Assembly: GCA_012727685.1 (NCBI GenBank)
Contig: JAAYGO010000215.1
Span: 1-52,785, forward strand
Source: Bacillota bacterium
GTDB taxonomy: Bacteria; Bacillota; Dethiobacteria; DTU022
Length of the DNA stretch: 52,785 bases
Reading direction: 5' to 3'
In this document: positions 1 to 8,576 of the stretch, piece by piece
Layout: every line of letters begins with the position of its first letter
Numbering within the stretch: the first letter of the stretch is position 1
Translations under genes and position numbers: made by a program
Notes under the pieces: generated by a model
The model's database searches: none
Seen by the model: the letters and a program-made list of their open reading frames with translations, nothing else
Told to the model about the DNA's origin: nothing

Positions 1-4
1 AACT

Positions 5-25
5 GGGGCAAGCCCCCTTTCTTTT
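5..25 (+). terminator. Possible terminator of the gene upstream of the window
   Basis: GGGG-CAAG-CCCC followed by TTTCTTTTC lies at the extreme left edge. It could be the end of an intrinsic terminator for the gene preceding spoIIP (gpr in many Firmicutes). The stem is only four base pairs as seen and may be cut by the window edge. Confidence 0.3.
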
Positions 26-120
26 CAACATTTTTTCCGCCCGGACAGCCGCCGTTTCGGTTTTTGTCAGGCGCTGGCGTGTTACTGACAACCAAAAACG
101 TTAAGTTTTTGGGGTCGAAT

Positions 121-149
121 CACCTCTCACTTCTTACTTCTACTTCTAG
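121..149. repeat. Pyrimidine-rich CACTTCT-type repeat fragment
   Basis: This stretch is built from repeated (T/A)CTTCT and CTCACTTCT units. It closely resembles one arm of the palindromic element at 36303-36332. It lies in the leader of spoIIP, upstream of the start I prefer, so it is more likely a repeat remnant than coding sequence. A small inverted repeat (TGTCAG at 65-70, CTGACA at 85-90) lies just before it. Confidence 0.45.
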
Positions 150-297
150 CAGGGTGAGCCGCCCTCGCTGCAAGAAAAACCGTCAGGCGGGCATGGCCGC
201 CTACAATGAAATCAGGGCTTGCCACGGGGCCATGCAGGGCATAAAAGCACCACCCCCCGGCATATATTTAACCATTACTGCCGGAAGGGGGATTTTT

Positions 298-1485
298 TTG
301 CCCGCAAAAGTTGTGCCATGGACGAGCCGGCGCCGGCGGCGGCGTCCCCTGGCCTGGAAGAGCTATCTTTACTGCCTGCTCCTGGTTGCCGCCATGGCCC
401 TTGCCCTGCGCCTCGCCCCTGCCGGACAGGGTGGGGCCGAATCGCCGCCCGCTTCCACTGCCGGCCTTTCCGGCTCTCCGCCGGACCATGCCTTGGCCGG
501 AGACGAGCCTGCCGCTGCTGCCCCGTCCGGAGAAAAAGGACAACCCGAAAGCGAAACGCCGGCCGCCGCGCCGCCGCAAGATTCGTCTTTGCTGCGGCTG
601 CTGCAGGCAATGATCGCTGCCAATGTGCCGGGCCTTGAGCCGCCGCCAGTGGCGGAGGGGGAAGTGATTCGCAACGCCGTGCTGGATCTTTTCCACACCC
701 TTACCGGGGTTGATTGGCGCGACCCCCGCTCCATCCTGGCTGCCGGGCTGGGAGCGGACCCCCTGATGGCACTGCCGGAGCCGCATCGTCCGGGGCCTCC
801 CGTCGAAACGGCGGAGCCGGAGCAGCCGCCTCCCGATGACCCGGGGCGCGCAGATCAACCTGTATTCGCACCGGTATTCCCCCTGCCCGGCTACAGCGAG
901 GCGGCGGTGCTGCTTTACCATACCCACATCAGCGAATCCTTCAGCGAGGTGCGTTTTACCGACAACCTCGATCACACGGTAGCCCGGCTGGGCGTGGAAC
1001 TGGTCAGGCTTTTGGAGAAAGAGTACGGCATCCCGGTCTGGCATGACCAGGGAGTCTACGACCAGCCGCGCACCACCGCTTACGAAAAAGCCCGCCCGTT
1101 AATTGGAGGCATCATTGAGAAAAACCCCCAGCTAAAAATGGTGATCGACCTGCACCGTGACGGCGTGGCGCGGAATGTAACCACGGCCGATTTCCAGGGC
1201 AGCCCCATCGCAAAATTTCTGCTGGTGGTCGGCACCGGCCACCCCGACTGGCATGAAAATTACCGGATTGCGCTGCGGCTGCACCGGGAACTGGAAGCGG
1301 TGGCGCCGGGACTGTCGCGCGGCGTGCGCATGCAGGACTTTGTCTACAACCAGGATTTGCACCCCCGCTCGATCCTGGTAGAAGTAGGCGGACATGAGAA
1401 TAGCCTGGAGGAAGCCATGCGCGCAGTGCCCTATCTGGCCGAAGCCCTGGCCCGGACCTTCTACATTTTCTTTGTGCAGGAATAA
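298..1485 (+). CDS. spoIIP: Stage II sporulation protein P (SpoIIP amidase/endopeptidase)
   Basis: SpoIIP is the membrane-anchored peptidoglycan hydrolase that works with SpoIID and SpoIIM in septal thinning and engulfment during sporulation. The open frame extends back to 64, but I choose TTG at 298: GGAAGGGGG lies 7 nt before it, and the protein then begins just before a basic stretch (RRRRRR) and one membrane helix, giving 395 aa, close to the B. subtilis length of about 400. A Pro/Ala-rich linker follows. The amidase domain shows the family signatures VLLYHTHISESF, VIDLHRDGV, a GxGHPDWHENY segment and SILVEVGGHENSLEEA, which carry the zinc-binding His and catalytic Glu residues. Upstream frame residues derive from a repeat-like leader. 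The gene is followed at once by a terminator. Function confident; start moderately so. Confidence 0.93.
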   Translation: MPAKVVPWTSRRRRRRPLAWKSYLYCLLLVAAMALALRLAPAGQGGAESPPASTAGLSGSPPDHALAGDEPAAAAPSGEKGQPESETPAAAPPQDSSLLRLLQAMIAANVPGLEPPPVAEGEVIRNAVLDLFHTLTGVDWRDPRSILAAGLGADPLMALPEPHRPGPPVETAEPEQPPPDDPGRADQPVFAPVFPLPGYSEAAVLLYHTHISESFSEVRFTDNLDHTVARLGVELVRLLEKEYGIPVWHDQGVYDQPRTTAYEKARPLIGGIIEKNPQLKMVIDLHRDGVARNVTTADFQGSPIAKFLLVVGTGHPDWHENYRIALRLHRELEAVAPGLSRGVRMQDFVYNQDLHPRSILVEVGGHENSLEEAMRAVPYLAEALARTFYIFFVQE

Positions 1486-1570
1486 AAGGACCGGATCGGT
1501 GGGACAATACGGTTTTTACCGGGGCGCCGCCGGGAGAATGAAAAAAGTTTGCTTTTCGAACACTGCAAAG

Positions 1571-1597
1571 GCCGGTTTCGTTTAACCGGCTTTTTTA
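1571..1597 (+). terminator. Intrinsic terminator after spoIIP
   Basis: GCCGGTT-TCGTTT-AACCGGC (7-bp stem) is followed directly by six T residues. It closes the spoIIP unit and separates it from the sigma-54 cluster. Confidence 0.8.
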
Positions 1598-1657
1598 GTG
1601 AGGTGCACCCGGTATGGGCTCTAATCTAGTTGACATAATATATTATTTATTGATACG

Positions 1658-1674
1658 ATCGTTTCAGAAACGAT
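1658..1674. promoter_or_regulatory. Perfect palindrome, candidate activator site (UAS)
   Basis: ATCGTTTC-A-GAAACGAT is a perfect 8-bp inverted repeat with a one-base centre. It lies about 160 bp upstream of the sigma-54 -24/-12 element, a usual distance for an upstream activating sequence bound by a bacterial enhancer-binding protein. A second, weaker TTTCA-N4-TGA motif (1734-1744) and a CACTG/CAGTG repeat (1717-1733) lie between. The activator encoded at 11333-13285 is the natural candidate to bind here; that is inference. Confidence 0.55.
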
Positions 1675-1832
1675 TTTACTAGTGATTTTCCTCCTAGCAG
1701 TATAGATGAACTGTTCCACTGATACATCCAGTGTTTCAAAAGTGAGAATGTTTTTGGAGCCGCCACCGGGAAAGGGACCGCCATCGCCCCATGATCGGGT
1801 AGAGATAAGACCTTCACAGGCTAAGGGAAAAT

Positions 1833-1848
1833 TGGCACGATCTTTGCT
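1833..1848 (+). promoter_or_regulatory. Sigma-54 (RpoN) -24/-12 promoter
   Basis: TGGCACGATCTTTGCT matches the sigma-54 consensus TGGCACG-N4-TTGCW in all key positions. The -24 GG (1834-1835) and the -12 GC (1846-1847) have the required spacing. Transcription should begin near 1858 and read into the first cupin gene at 1943. The open frame 1706-1939 that crosses this site has no visible family and is not called. The rest of 1486-1942 holds only the spoIIP terminator and the palindromes noted. Confidence 0.85.
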
Positions 1849-1942
1849 TTATATTCGTATAGGGGGTGGTTTATGGCAAATAAACCCTGCCCAAGTAAAA
1901 TGGCATTATGCTGAATTAAGAAGGAGGTACAAGGAGTAAAAA

Positions 1943-2920
1943 ATGAAGAAGAAGCATGAAAATTTAGTAAAGCAGCTAATTCTTAGAGACGGACCGAAAG
2001 GGCTCTATCCGGAACCTCTCTTCTGGATGGAAGGCAAGGACATGGAGGGATTTAATGCTCATTTTTCCTTCCAGTATGTAAAAAAACCAGGCACTTGCCA
2101 TCCAGTGGAAGGGATGCTTGTACACCCCTATGACGAATGTTTGGTTTTCGCTTCTTTAAATAGAGAGGACATGCTGGATCTCGGTGGAGAAATTTCCATT
2201 GTTCTGGGGGAGGAGCAGGAGAAATACTTGATCAGCGAGCCCTCGGTAGTCTGCATCCCCAAGGGCCTGCCTCATGGGCCGATTAAATACGAGCGCGTGG
2301 ATAAGCCCTTTGTCCATTATACCATTGGGCTAGATCCCGAGTACAAAGCCTCGCCACTAAAAGCAGGGACCCCCACCTCCGGCGGTTCGAAATATAAGCA
2401 TTTAATCAAGAGGCTGGTCACCACATTGCATCCCGGTGCCGACCCGAATGATATTGACGTGGGCAAGGGAAGCGGGATGGGTTATGAGCACGTCGGCGAC
2501 GAAAGAGGGATTTTACATCCGCGGGAACGGGGCATCGGTCCTGGAAACGGCGACAGTGTGGTGTGGCTCTATGGCGCGGACCTGGAGGGATTTGATCTTA
2601 ACTTTACCTGGGGCCATTACAGCGCCTGCGGGAAATGGCATCGCGCCGGTGAAATGCACCAGCACCCCGAGGAGGAGATCCTGATCTTTGTCGGCATGGA
2701 TCCCGACAGGCCGGACTATTTGGGAGCAGAAGTGGAACACGGGATGGGCTATGAATGCGAGCGGCATATCCTCAACACCCCGGGGCTCTACATTTGTCCC
2801 AAGGGATTCCCGCATCTGCCCATGATCACCCGCTGGGCCGATGACCCCTTCTGCTTCTTTGTCGTATGCCTCAGCGGTCACCATGCATCCCCGTGGGTGG
2901 AAGTTGAATTCGACGATTAA
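1943..2920 (+). CDS. Two-domain cupin protein, copy 1 (function unknown)
   Basis: This 325-aa soluble protein is built of two cupin-like halves (about residues 20-135 and 200-315). Both halves share a frame of EGF...H, HPxxE and C(I)PKG(L/F)PH. The C-terminal half has a full metal-site pattern: H239-x-H241-x3-E245 and H291. The N-terminal half keeps H61, E65 and H111 but has L59 where the first His of HxH should be. Cupins of this shape may be metal-dependent isomerases, lyases, decarboxylases or binding proteins; the sequence does not say which. The start has a strong ribosome site (AAGGAGG and AAGGAG). It is the first gene after the sigma-54 promoter, followed 40 bp later by its paralogue and then by an ABC importer, suggesting work on the imported compound. 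I do not recognise a characterised relative. Confidence 0.8.
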   Translation: MKKKHENLVKQLILRDGPKGLYPEPLFWMEGKDMEGFNAHFSFQYVKKPGTCHPVEGMLVHPYDECLVFASLNREDMLDLGGEISIVLGEEQEKYLISEPSVVCIPKGLPHGPIKYERVDKPFVHYTIGLDPEYKASPLKAGTPTSGGSKYKHLIKRLVTTLHPGADPNDIDVGKGSGMGYEHVGDERGILHPRERGIGPGNGDSVVWLYGADLEGFDLNFTWGHYSACGKWHRAGEMHQHPEEEILIFVGMDPDRPDYLGAEVEHGMGYECERHILNTPGLYICPKGFPHLPMITRWADDPFCFFVVCLSGHHASPWVEVEFDD

Positions 2921-2960
2921 GTGAAGGAGACATGAAATAAAGGCTGAAGGAGGTTTTACG

Positions 2961-3938
2961 ATGCGCCCGAGATTGCATAAACACCTGGTCAAGCCGTTAA
3001 TAGTGCGTAACGGCCCCGAGGGCCTTTATCCCGAGCCCCTTTTCTGGATGGAAGGCAAAGATATGGAAGGCTTTAACGCCTGCTTTTCATACGGTTTCGT
3101 CAAGAAGCCGGGAGTCTGCCACCCCATGGAAGGGGCGGTGGTGCATCCTTACGATGAATGCCTTGTTTTTGCCTCGACTGATCTGGTAAATTTCCGCAAT
3201 TTGGGTGGGGAAATTTCCATTGAACTCGGCGAAGAGAGAGAAGAGTACGTCTTTAATGAACCAACAGTTGTCTGTATTCCCAAAGGTTTGGTGCACGGCC
3301 CGATTAAATACCGGCGCGTGGATAGACCCTTTGTGCATTACACGATTAGTCTGGCCCCGCAGTACCAGGCTACCGTAATTCCCCCCGGTGAGTTGGCCCC
3401 TGTTTCAAAGGGGACAAAGTATCAACATCTGGTCAAACCATTGATCGATGCGGAGAGAATGAAGAAAAATTTCCAGCGCGGCAGAATCGGCACCAACTTG
3501 GACTATGAAACGGACACTGATGAATATGGCGTGGTGCGAGCGGTGCAAAAGATGGGACCCGGCAATGCCGACAGTTTAGTCTGGCTGTTCGGTGATGATT
3601 TAGAGGGTTTTGAGTTGAATTTTACCTGGGGTCACTACAGCCAGTGCGGCAAGTGGCACCGCAGAGGGGAGGTGCATAGCCACCCGGAGGAAGAGATACT
3701 CATTTTTGTCGGTTTAGATCCTGACAATCTGGAGTATTTGGGAGCAGAAGTTGAACAGGGAATGGGCTATGAGGGGGAAAGGCATATTGTAAATGTTCCT
3801 TCTGCCTATATCTGCCCCAAGGGATTCCCGCATTTGCCCATGATCACCAGGTGGGTGGATAAGCCTTATGGGTTTATCGTCTGCTGCCTGGACGAAGGTC
3901 ACGATTCTCCCTGGGTAGAAGTCAATCTGGATGAATAA
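2961..3938 (+). CDS. Two-domain cupin protein, copy 2 (paralogue of the preceding gene)
   Basis: It is also exactly 325 aa and, by eye, roughly two-thirds identical to copy 1 along its length, with the same two cupin halves. Near-identical blocks include EPLFWMEGKDMEGFN, HPYDECLVFAS, LEGFxLNFTWGHYS and HPEEEILIFVG. The asymmetry repeats: the C-terminal half has HSHPEEE plus CPKGFPH, whereas the N-terminal half has VVHPYDE without the first His. The linker between halves (about 135-200) and the N-terminus diverge most. Tandem retention suggests either a hetero-oligomer or two related substrates. The ribosome site GAAGGAGG lies 9 nt before the ATG. Function unknown; catalytic roles would be inference. 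Confidence 0.8.
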   Translation: MRPRLHKHLVKPLIVRNGPEGLYPEPLFWMEGKDMEGFNACFSYGFVKKPGVCHPMEGAVVHPYDECLVFASTDLVNFRNLGGEISIELGEEREEYVFNEPTVVCIPKGLVHGPIKYRRVDRPFVHYTISLAPQYQATVIPPGELAPVSKGTKYQHLVKPLIDAERMKKNFQRGRIGTNLDYETDTDEYGVVRAVQKMGPGNADSLVWLFGDDLEGFELNFTWGHYSQCGKWHRRGEVHSHPEEEILIFVGLDPDNLEYLGAEVEQGMGYEGERHIVNVPSAYICPKGFPHLPMITRWVDKPYGFIVCCLDEGHDSPWVEVNLDE

Positions 3939-3995
3939 TGTTTTGGAAGTGCCGTAAGTAAACAAATCAGGTTGAATAAGGAGGAGAATTAATTA

Positions 3996-5567
3996 ATGAA
4001 GCGATTTAAGCTAGTTCTTGCGGTTATGCTCTGTGTCCTATCGTGCTTTTTCTTCCTGGCCGGATGCGGCAGTGATCAGGGCAATGGCAAGGATAGTGGT
4101 GAAGATACCGAAGCTGGCGGCGTCAAATACAGGGAGGAATTAGATGTCATTATTGACAACACGAAAATCGCGATCCTCGATCCTCATAGCCCCGCGGCAG
4201 GCACCAGTTCCGCGACCTGGGCTTTTCAGATGATTTATGACACACTTGTCGCTGATCTGGGTGACGGTCAATTCGGTCCCGATTTGGCTACACGCTGGGA
4301 AACCGAGGATTGGCAGCATTTTACCTTCCATCTCCGTGATGATGTCTATTTCCACAACGGTGAAAAATTGACCGCTGCTGACGTTGTCTACACGGTCGAA
4401 AGGGCCAAGGAAAATCCCGGTTCAGCCGGCCATGATAAGCTATCTATCGTAGAAAGTGTGCAGGCAGTAGACGAGCATACGGTCGAGATGACCCTTCAAT
4501 CCGTCAACGTCGAATTCCTTTACTATATCTCTGATTCGCGCGCCAGCATACTCAATCAGAAAGCTATCGAAGCCGATCCCGAAAAGGGAACCTGGATCGG
4601 GACCGGTGCCTGGACCGTTTCCGATTTTGCTTCCAATGAATATGTAGTATTGGAGGCCAACGAGAATTACTGGGGTGAAATACCGAAGACCAAGAAGATG
4701 ACCCTGAAGTATGTGGCCGAGGAAAGCACCAGGCTCATGCAATTGGAAAACGGTGAAGCGCAGGTTTGTTTCTCCATTAACGCCAATGACTATGACTATG
4801 TGGAAAGTCAAACCGATAAATTTGTTACCTTTCCCTTTACGTCTAACAACAACTCCTATATTGCCTTCAACATGAACGATCCCATTTGCGGCGATCTTAA
4901 CTTTAGAAAGGCGGTCGCTTCCGCCATCGATCGGGAAGAGATGGTGGCCTCTGCTTTTAACGGCTATGGAGAAGTCAATACACTCGGCACCTTCTGGGGT
5001 TTCAGAACGGAATTCAAGAACGAGAACATCCCCATCATTCCCAAAGACCTGGAAAAGGCAAAAGAATATTTGGCACAGTCAAACTATAATGGCGAGACAG
5101 TGGAGATTGTTTCGGCCATACCTGACTTGATTAAAACTGCCCAGATTGTCCAGGCGCAACTCGCAGAGATTGGCATTAATACTACGATTAAGGAGACCGA
5201 CCCTCCCGGAATATCGGCATATGCCACCTATGCGGATAACAAGGCACAGATGATCGTCTATGTGGGTGGAATTAGTTTAAACGCGGGATCAACAAAAGCC
5301 TATTTCTACCCCTACGGCTCCTATAACAGGGCAAGCTACAAAAACGATGAGGTCATCGCCCTGTATGACCTTGCCGTGAGCCAGGCAGACCCTGCGGAGC
5401 GCGAAGCAACCTATCATAAGATTCAAGAAATTGTTGCCGAAGATTTGCCGTATATCAACCTTATGAACACCACTTTTCTGGTTTGCTGCGCCAAAGGAGT
5501 CGAAGGCTTGAAGCTATCGAACCTCGCGTACCATGATTTGACCTATATGTATATGATCGAAGAGTAG
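3996..5567 (+). CDS. ABC transporter substrate-binding lipoprotein (DppA/OppA family 5)
   Basis: This is the extracytoplasmic solute-binding protein of a family-5 (peptide/opine/nickel type) importer, 523 aa. It begins with a lipoprotein signal peptide ending in LAGC, so Cys24 should be lipidated and anchor the protein outside the membrane. Family features include YDTLV, an LATRWE-type strand, FHLRDDVYFHNGEKLTAADVVY and the FRKAVASAID helix. GAGGAG lies before the ATG. It follows the cupin pair and precedes the two permease and two ATPase genes, so the importer is complete. Ligands of this family range from peptides to opines, sugars and nickel complexes, and cannot be read from sequence. An 11-bp stem-loop after it probably raises its transcript relative to the permeases. 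Confidence 0.9.
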   Translation: MKRFKLVLAVMLCVLSCFFFLAGCGSDQGNGKDSGEDTEAGGVKYREELDVIIDNTKIAILDPHSPAAGTSSATWAFQMIYDTLVADLGDGQFGPDLATRWETEDWQHFTFHLRDDVYFHNGEKLTAADVVYTVERAKENPGSAGHDKLSIVESVQAVDEHTVEMTLQSVNVEFLYYISDSRASILNQKAIEADPEKGTWIGTGAWTVSDFASNEYVVLEANENYWGEIPKTKKMTLKYVAEESTRLMQLENGEAQVCFSINANDYDYVESQTDKFVTFPFTSNNNSYIAFNMNDPICGDLNFRKAVASAIDREEMVASAFNGYGEVNTLGTFWGFRTEFKNENIPIIPKDLEKAKEYLAQSNYNGETVEIVSAIPDLIKTAQIVQAQLAEIGINTTIKETDPPGISAYATYADNKAQMIVYVGGISLNAGSTKAYFYPYGSYNRASYKNDEVIALYDLAVSQADPAEREATYHKIQEIVAEDLPYINLMNTTFLVCCAKGVEGLKLSNLAYHDLTYMYMIEE

Positions 5568-5614
5568 CTGCGCCTAAGAACTCGTCGGGAAATTGTACTA
5601 AAATCTCAGCCTAG

Positions 5615-5654
5615 GGTGGCGGCAGAAGTACCGGAAGGTCTCGCTGCCGCCACC
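5615..5654 (+). promoter_or_regulatory. Intercistronic stem-loop between binding protein and permease genes
   Basis: GGTGGCGGCAG (5615-5625) pairs perfectly with CTGCCGCCACC (5644-5654) across an 18-nt loop. No T-run follows, so it is unlikely to be a full terminator. Such hairpins after binding-protein genes commonly protect the upstream mRNA 3' end and give excess binding protein over permease; applying that here is inference. Confidence 0.65.
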
Positions 5655-5676
5655 GGTTAAAAATGAGGTGTAATTC

Positions 5677-6633
5677 ATGCTGCGGTATGTCATCCGGCGT
5701 CTTCTCTGGTTAATCCCTGTCCTGCTCTGCGTGTCATTGTTAATCTATGTCCTGATGGATCTTGCTCCAGGAACCGTCATTGACTCGATGATTACGGAAC
5801 AGATGACGCCAGAAGATATCGAGAAGCTAAGGCAGGAGTATGACCTGGATAAACCGGTTATTTATCGTTACGTAAAATACATGTGGGGGTTCTTCCATGG
5901 GGATCTGGGCAAATCCCAGGTGACCGGCTTAAGCGTTTGGGATTCCTTTATAAGCAGGTTTCCGGCTACCCTGAAGTTATCCCTGGTATCCGTTGTATTC
6001 GGCGCTGTACTGGCGATACCGATCGGGATCTTTGCCGCTCAGCGGGCGGGAACGATCTGGGATAACCTTACCACGGGCTTTACATTAATCGGGACTTCCA
6101 TGCCCAGCTTCTGGTTGGGGCTCCTGCTGTTGATTCTATTTGCTTATAAAATTCAGTTGTTTCCAGCCGGCGGCTACCAAGGTCCTTCGAGCTATGTCCT
6201 CCCGGCGATCACCAGTGGCTTGATGATGACGGCGATCACAGCGAGGCAGACGCGTTCCAGCATGCTCGAGGTCTTGCGGGCAGATTACCTGCGCACGGCG
6301 CGTGCTAAAGGTGTCCCGGAGAGATTGGTTATCAGGAGACACGCTCTGAAAAACGCGTGGATTCCCATTCTAACTACCATTGGCATGGGTTTAAGCCGTT
6401 TCCTGGCCGGATCAGCAGTGATCGAAACGGTATTCTCCTGGCCCGGCATTGGCCGTTTGACTGTCGAAGCGGTTTCGCAACGCGATGTAACCCTCGCTTG
6501 CGGCTGCGTGATCATGACCTCTATCCTCTACGTGATTATCCTATTGATTGTGGACCTGCTCTATGCCTTTGTTGATCCGCGTATCAGAGGAAAATATGCG
6601 TCCGGCAGTCGGAAAAGGAAGGTGACGGCATGA
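5677..6633 (+). CDS. ABC transporter permease, DppB/OppB type
   Basis: This 318-aa integral membrane protein has the usual six helices of the DppB family, starting with LRYVIRRLLWLIPVLLCVSLL and followed by the large extracytoplasmic loop with DLAPG and YDLDKPV. The cytoplasmic EAA-type loop that docks on the ATPases is visible as DYLRTARAKGVPERLV. GAGGTG lies 8 nt before the ATG. It overlaps the next permease gene by 4 nt (ATGA), implying translational coupling. It should pair with the following DppC-like subunit to form the channel. Confidence 0.92.
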   Translation: MLRYVIRRLLWLIPVLLCVSLLIYVLMDLAPGTVIDSMITEQMTPEDIEKLRQEYDLDKPVIYRYVKYMWGFFHGDLGKSQVTGLSVWDSFISRFPATLKLSLVSVVFGAVLAIPIGIFAAQRAGTIWDNLTTGFTLIGTSMPSFWLGLLLLILFAYKIQLFPAGGYQGPSSYVLPAITSGLMMTAITARQTRSSMLEVLRADYLRTARAKGVPERLVIRRHALKNAWIPILTTIGMGLSRFLAGSAVIETVFSWPGIGRLTVEAVSQRDVTLACGCVIMTSILYVIILLIVDLLYAFVDPRIRGKYASGSRKRKVTA

Positions 6634-7517
6634 GTACAGCAACAGATATGCTTGTTTCCAGGAAATATGCTAAAAGAAGTGGCTTGGCTGAAATTTGGTA
6701 CAGGCTGAAGACCAACAAGGGTGCTATCGCCGGTTTTACGATTATCGTTATCATTCTGTTGATCACCCTCTATTCTATCTTGTTCATTGATTTTGAAGAG
6801 GTTACCGCCATGAACGCGGCAAACCGCCTGCAGCCGCCCAGCCTGGAACATCCTTTCGGTACAGATGACATGGGTCGAGATCTGTTCCTAAGAACATTGT
6901 ACGGCTCGCGCTACTCCCTGCTCATCGGTGTCGGCGGGGTTTCCATTTCCCTGATCATCGGATTGATCCTCGGTTCCGTAGCCGGATATTTTGGCGGCCT
7001 AGTTGATGATCTGATCATGCGCTTTTCGGATATTTTGGCTTCCGTACCAGTATTTTTAATGGGCATGGTTATTGTTACAGTTTTGGGACAAAGCCTCCAG
7101 AACCTGATCATTGCTGTTGGCGTTACCGCCATCCCTGAATTTACCAGAATCACCAGGTCTTCTGTTCTCGTCGTTCGAAACCAGGAATTTGTCGAGGCAG
7201 CCAACGCCATTGGGATGTCAAACCTGGCGATCATCTTTACCCAGGTTGTTCCTAACGGTCTCTCTCCGATCATTGTTACCGTGACCTCGCGGATCGGCGC
7301 CGCCATCATTGAGGCGGCCGCTCTTAGTTTCCTTGGATTCGGCATTCCGGTGCCCCACCCTGAATGGGGTCTTCTCGTTTCCGAAGGGCGGAACTACATT
7401 CGCACGGCACCGAATCTTACCTACTTCCCGGGCCTCTTTATCATGATCACGGTCTTTGCGTTCAATATACTAGGTGACGGTCTGCGTGATGCGCTCGATC
7501 CGAAGCTCAAGAAATAG
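6630..7517 (+). CDS. ABC transporter permease, DppC/OppC type
   Basis: This second channel subunit is 295 aa. The N-terminal cytoplasmic segment and first helix (AIAGFTIIVIILLITLYSILF) are followed by the DppC signature HPFGTDDMGRDLFLRTLYGSRYSL. The EAA loop is QEFVEAANAIGMSNLAII, followed by the family-typical AALSFLGFGIPVPHPEWG. Its start codon overlaps the stop of the preceding permease gene. Its own stop lies immediately before the Shine-Dalgarno of the ATPase gene. Confidence 0.92.
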   Translation: MSTATDMLVSRKYAKRSGLAEIWYRLKTNKGAIAGFTIIVIILLITLYSILFIDFEEVTAMNAANRLQPPSLEHPFGTDDMGRDLFLRTLYGSRYSLLIGVGGVSISLIIGLILGSVAGYFGGLVDDLIMRFSDILASVPVFLMGMVIVTVLGQSLQNLIIAVGVTAIPEFTRITRSSVLVVRNQEFVEAANAIGMSNLAIIFTQVVPNGLSPIIVTVTSRIGAAIIEAAALSFLGFGIPVPHPEWGLLVSEGRNYIRTAPNLTYFPGLFIMITVFAFNILGDGLRDALDPKLKK

Positions 7518-7526
7518 GAGGTGAGC

Positions 7527-8576
7527 ATGATGGGCAGTGAAATCAACGATCGAACAGTGCAGGACAACAAAGAGTTGGTGCTTGAGGTAGAAGACCTGAT
7601 TGTGCATTATGTCCTCCAGGAGGAGACAGTGGAAGCGGTAAACGGTGTCAGTTTTTCTCTAGAAAGAGGAAAAACGATCGGGTTGGTGGGTGAAACCGGT
7701 GCGGGAAAAACGACGACCGCTTTGGCGATCATGAATTTAGTTCCCGATCCCCCTGGTGTAATCAAGAACGGGACGATCACCGTGTGCGGGCACAAGATGC
7801 TCGACCTTTCAGCAAATCAGCTTGAGAAAATACGCGGTAAAGATGTTTCCATGATCTTTCAGGACCCCATGACATCACTGAACCCGGTGCTCACCGTCGG
7901 CGATCAGATTGCCGAAAGCGTCATGCTCCATGAAAACCTTTCTTATTCCAAGGCCTTTAAGCGTGCACAGGAAATGTTAGAGATGGTAGGCATACCTGGC
8001 ACCCGCGCCACGGAGTATCCCCATCAGTTCTCCGGCGGCATGAAGCAGCGTGTAGGGATTGCCATTGCCCTGGCTTGCAACCCCAAGCTTTTACTAGCGG
8101 ACGAGCCGACCACGGCGCTGGACGTGACCATACAGGCGCAGGTTCTGGATATGATTGATGATCTCAAAAGAGAGTTAGGCACCGCCCTGGTCATGATCAC
8201 GCACGACCTTGGCATTGTAGCCAAAACCTGCGACCTGGTGGCAGTCATGTATGCAGGACGGATCGTCGAATATGGTACCCTGGAAGATGTTTTTGACCGG
8301 ACGATGCATCCCTATACCGAGGGGCTTTTCAACTCCCTTCCTGATATCAGTAACAGGAAATCCCAATTGCAGCCCATCCCCGGCCTGATGCCTGACCCGA
8401 CAAACTTGCCCCGGGGTTGCGCTTTTGCGCCCCGCTGCCGCTACGCCACCGCTGCTTGCAGGGAAGAACAGCCAAGCAGGCGCGAGGTGAGCGAGACTCA
8501 CACGGTTTACTGCAGCGCTTATGATGACCCGAATTTCCAGATCGAGAGAACGAGGGGGAGAGGCGGAAATGGCTAA
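7527..8576 (+). CDS. ABC transporter ATPase, DppD/OppD type
   Basis: This nucleotide-binding subunit of about 349 aa has Walker A GETGAGKT, a Q-loop region with MIFQDPMTSLNP, signature FSGGMKQR, Walker B LLADEPTTALD and switch His in MITHDLG. The C-terminal oligopeptide/dipeptide extension carries the usual Cys-rich CAFAPRCRYATAAC segment. The frame also opens at GTG 7521, but AGGAGG at 7516-7521 fits ATG 7527 or 7530 better. Its last codons overlap the start of the second ATPase gene by 8 nt. Confidence 0.92.
   Translation: MMGSEINDRTVQDNKELVLEVEDLIVHYVLQEETVEAVNGVSFSLERGKTIGLVGETGAGKTTTALAIMNLVPDPPGVIKNGTITVCGHKMLDLSANQLEKIRGKDVSMIFQDPMTSLNPVLTVGDQIAESVMLHENLSYSKAFKRAQEMLEMVGIPGTRATEYPHQFSGGMKQRVGIAIALACNPKLLLADEPTTALDVTIQAQVLDMIDDLKRELGTALVMITHDLGIVAKTCDLVAVMYAGRIVEYGTLEDVFDRTMHPYTEGLFNSLPDISNRKSQLQPIPGLMPDPTNLPRGCAFAPRCRYATAACREEQPSRREVSETHTVYCSAYDDPNFQIERTRGRGGNG

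Noticed and set aside
64..297. N-terminal extension of SpoIIP in the long open frame
   Set aside because: It includes repeat-like sequence, and TTG 298 has the best ribosome site and gives the family length.
1706..1939. 77-aa open frame before the first cupin gene
   Set aside because: It crosses the sigma-54 promoter and the presumed start site at about 1858, has no family features and no ribosome site at its ATG.
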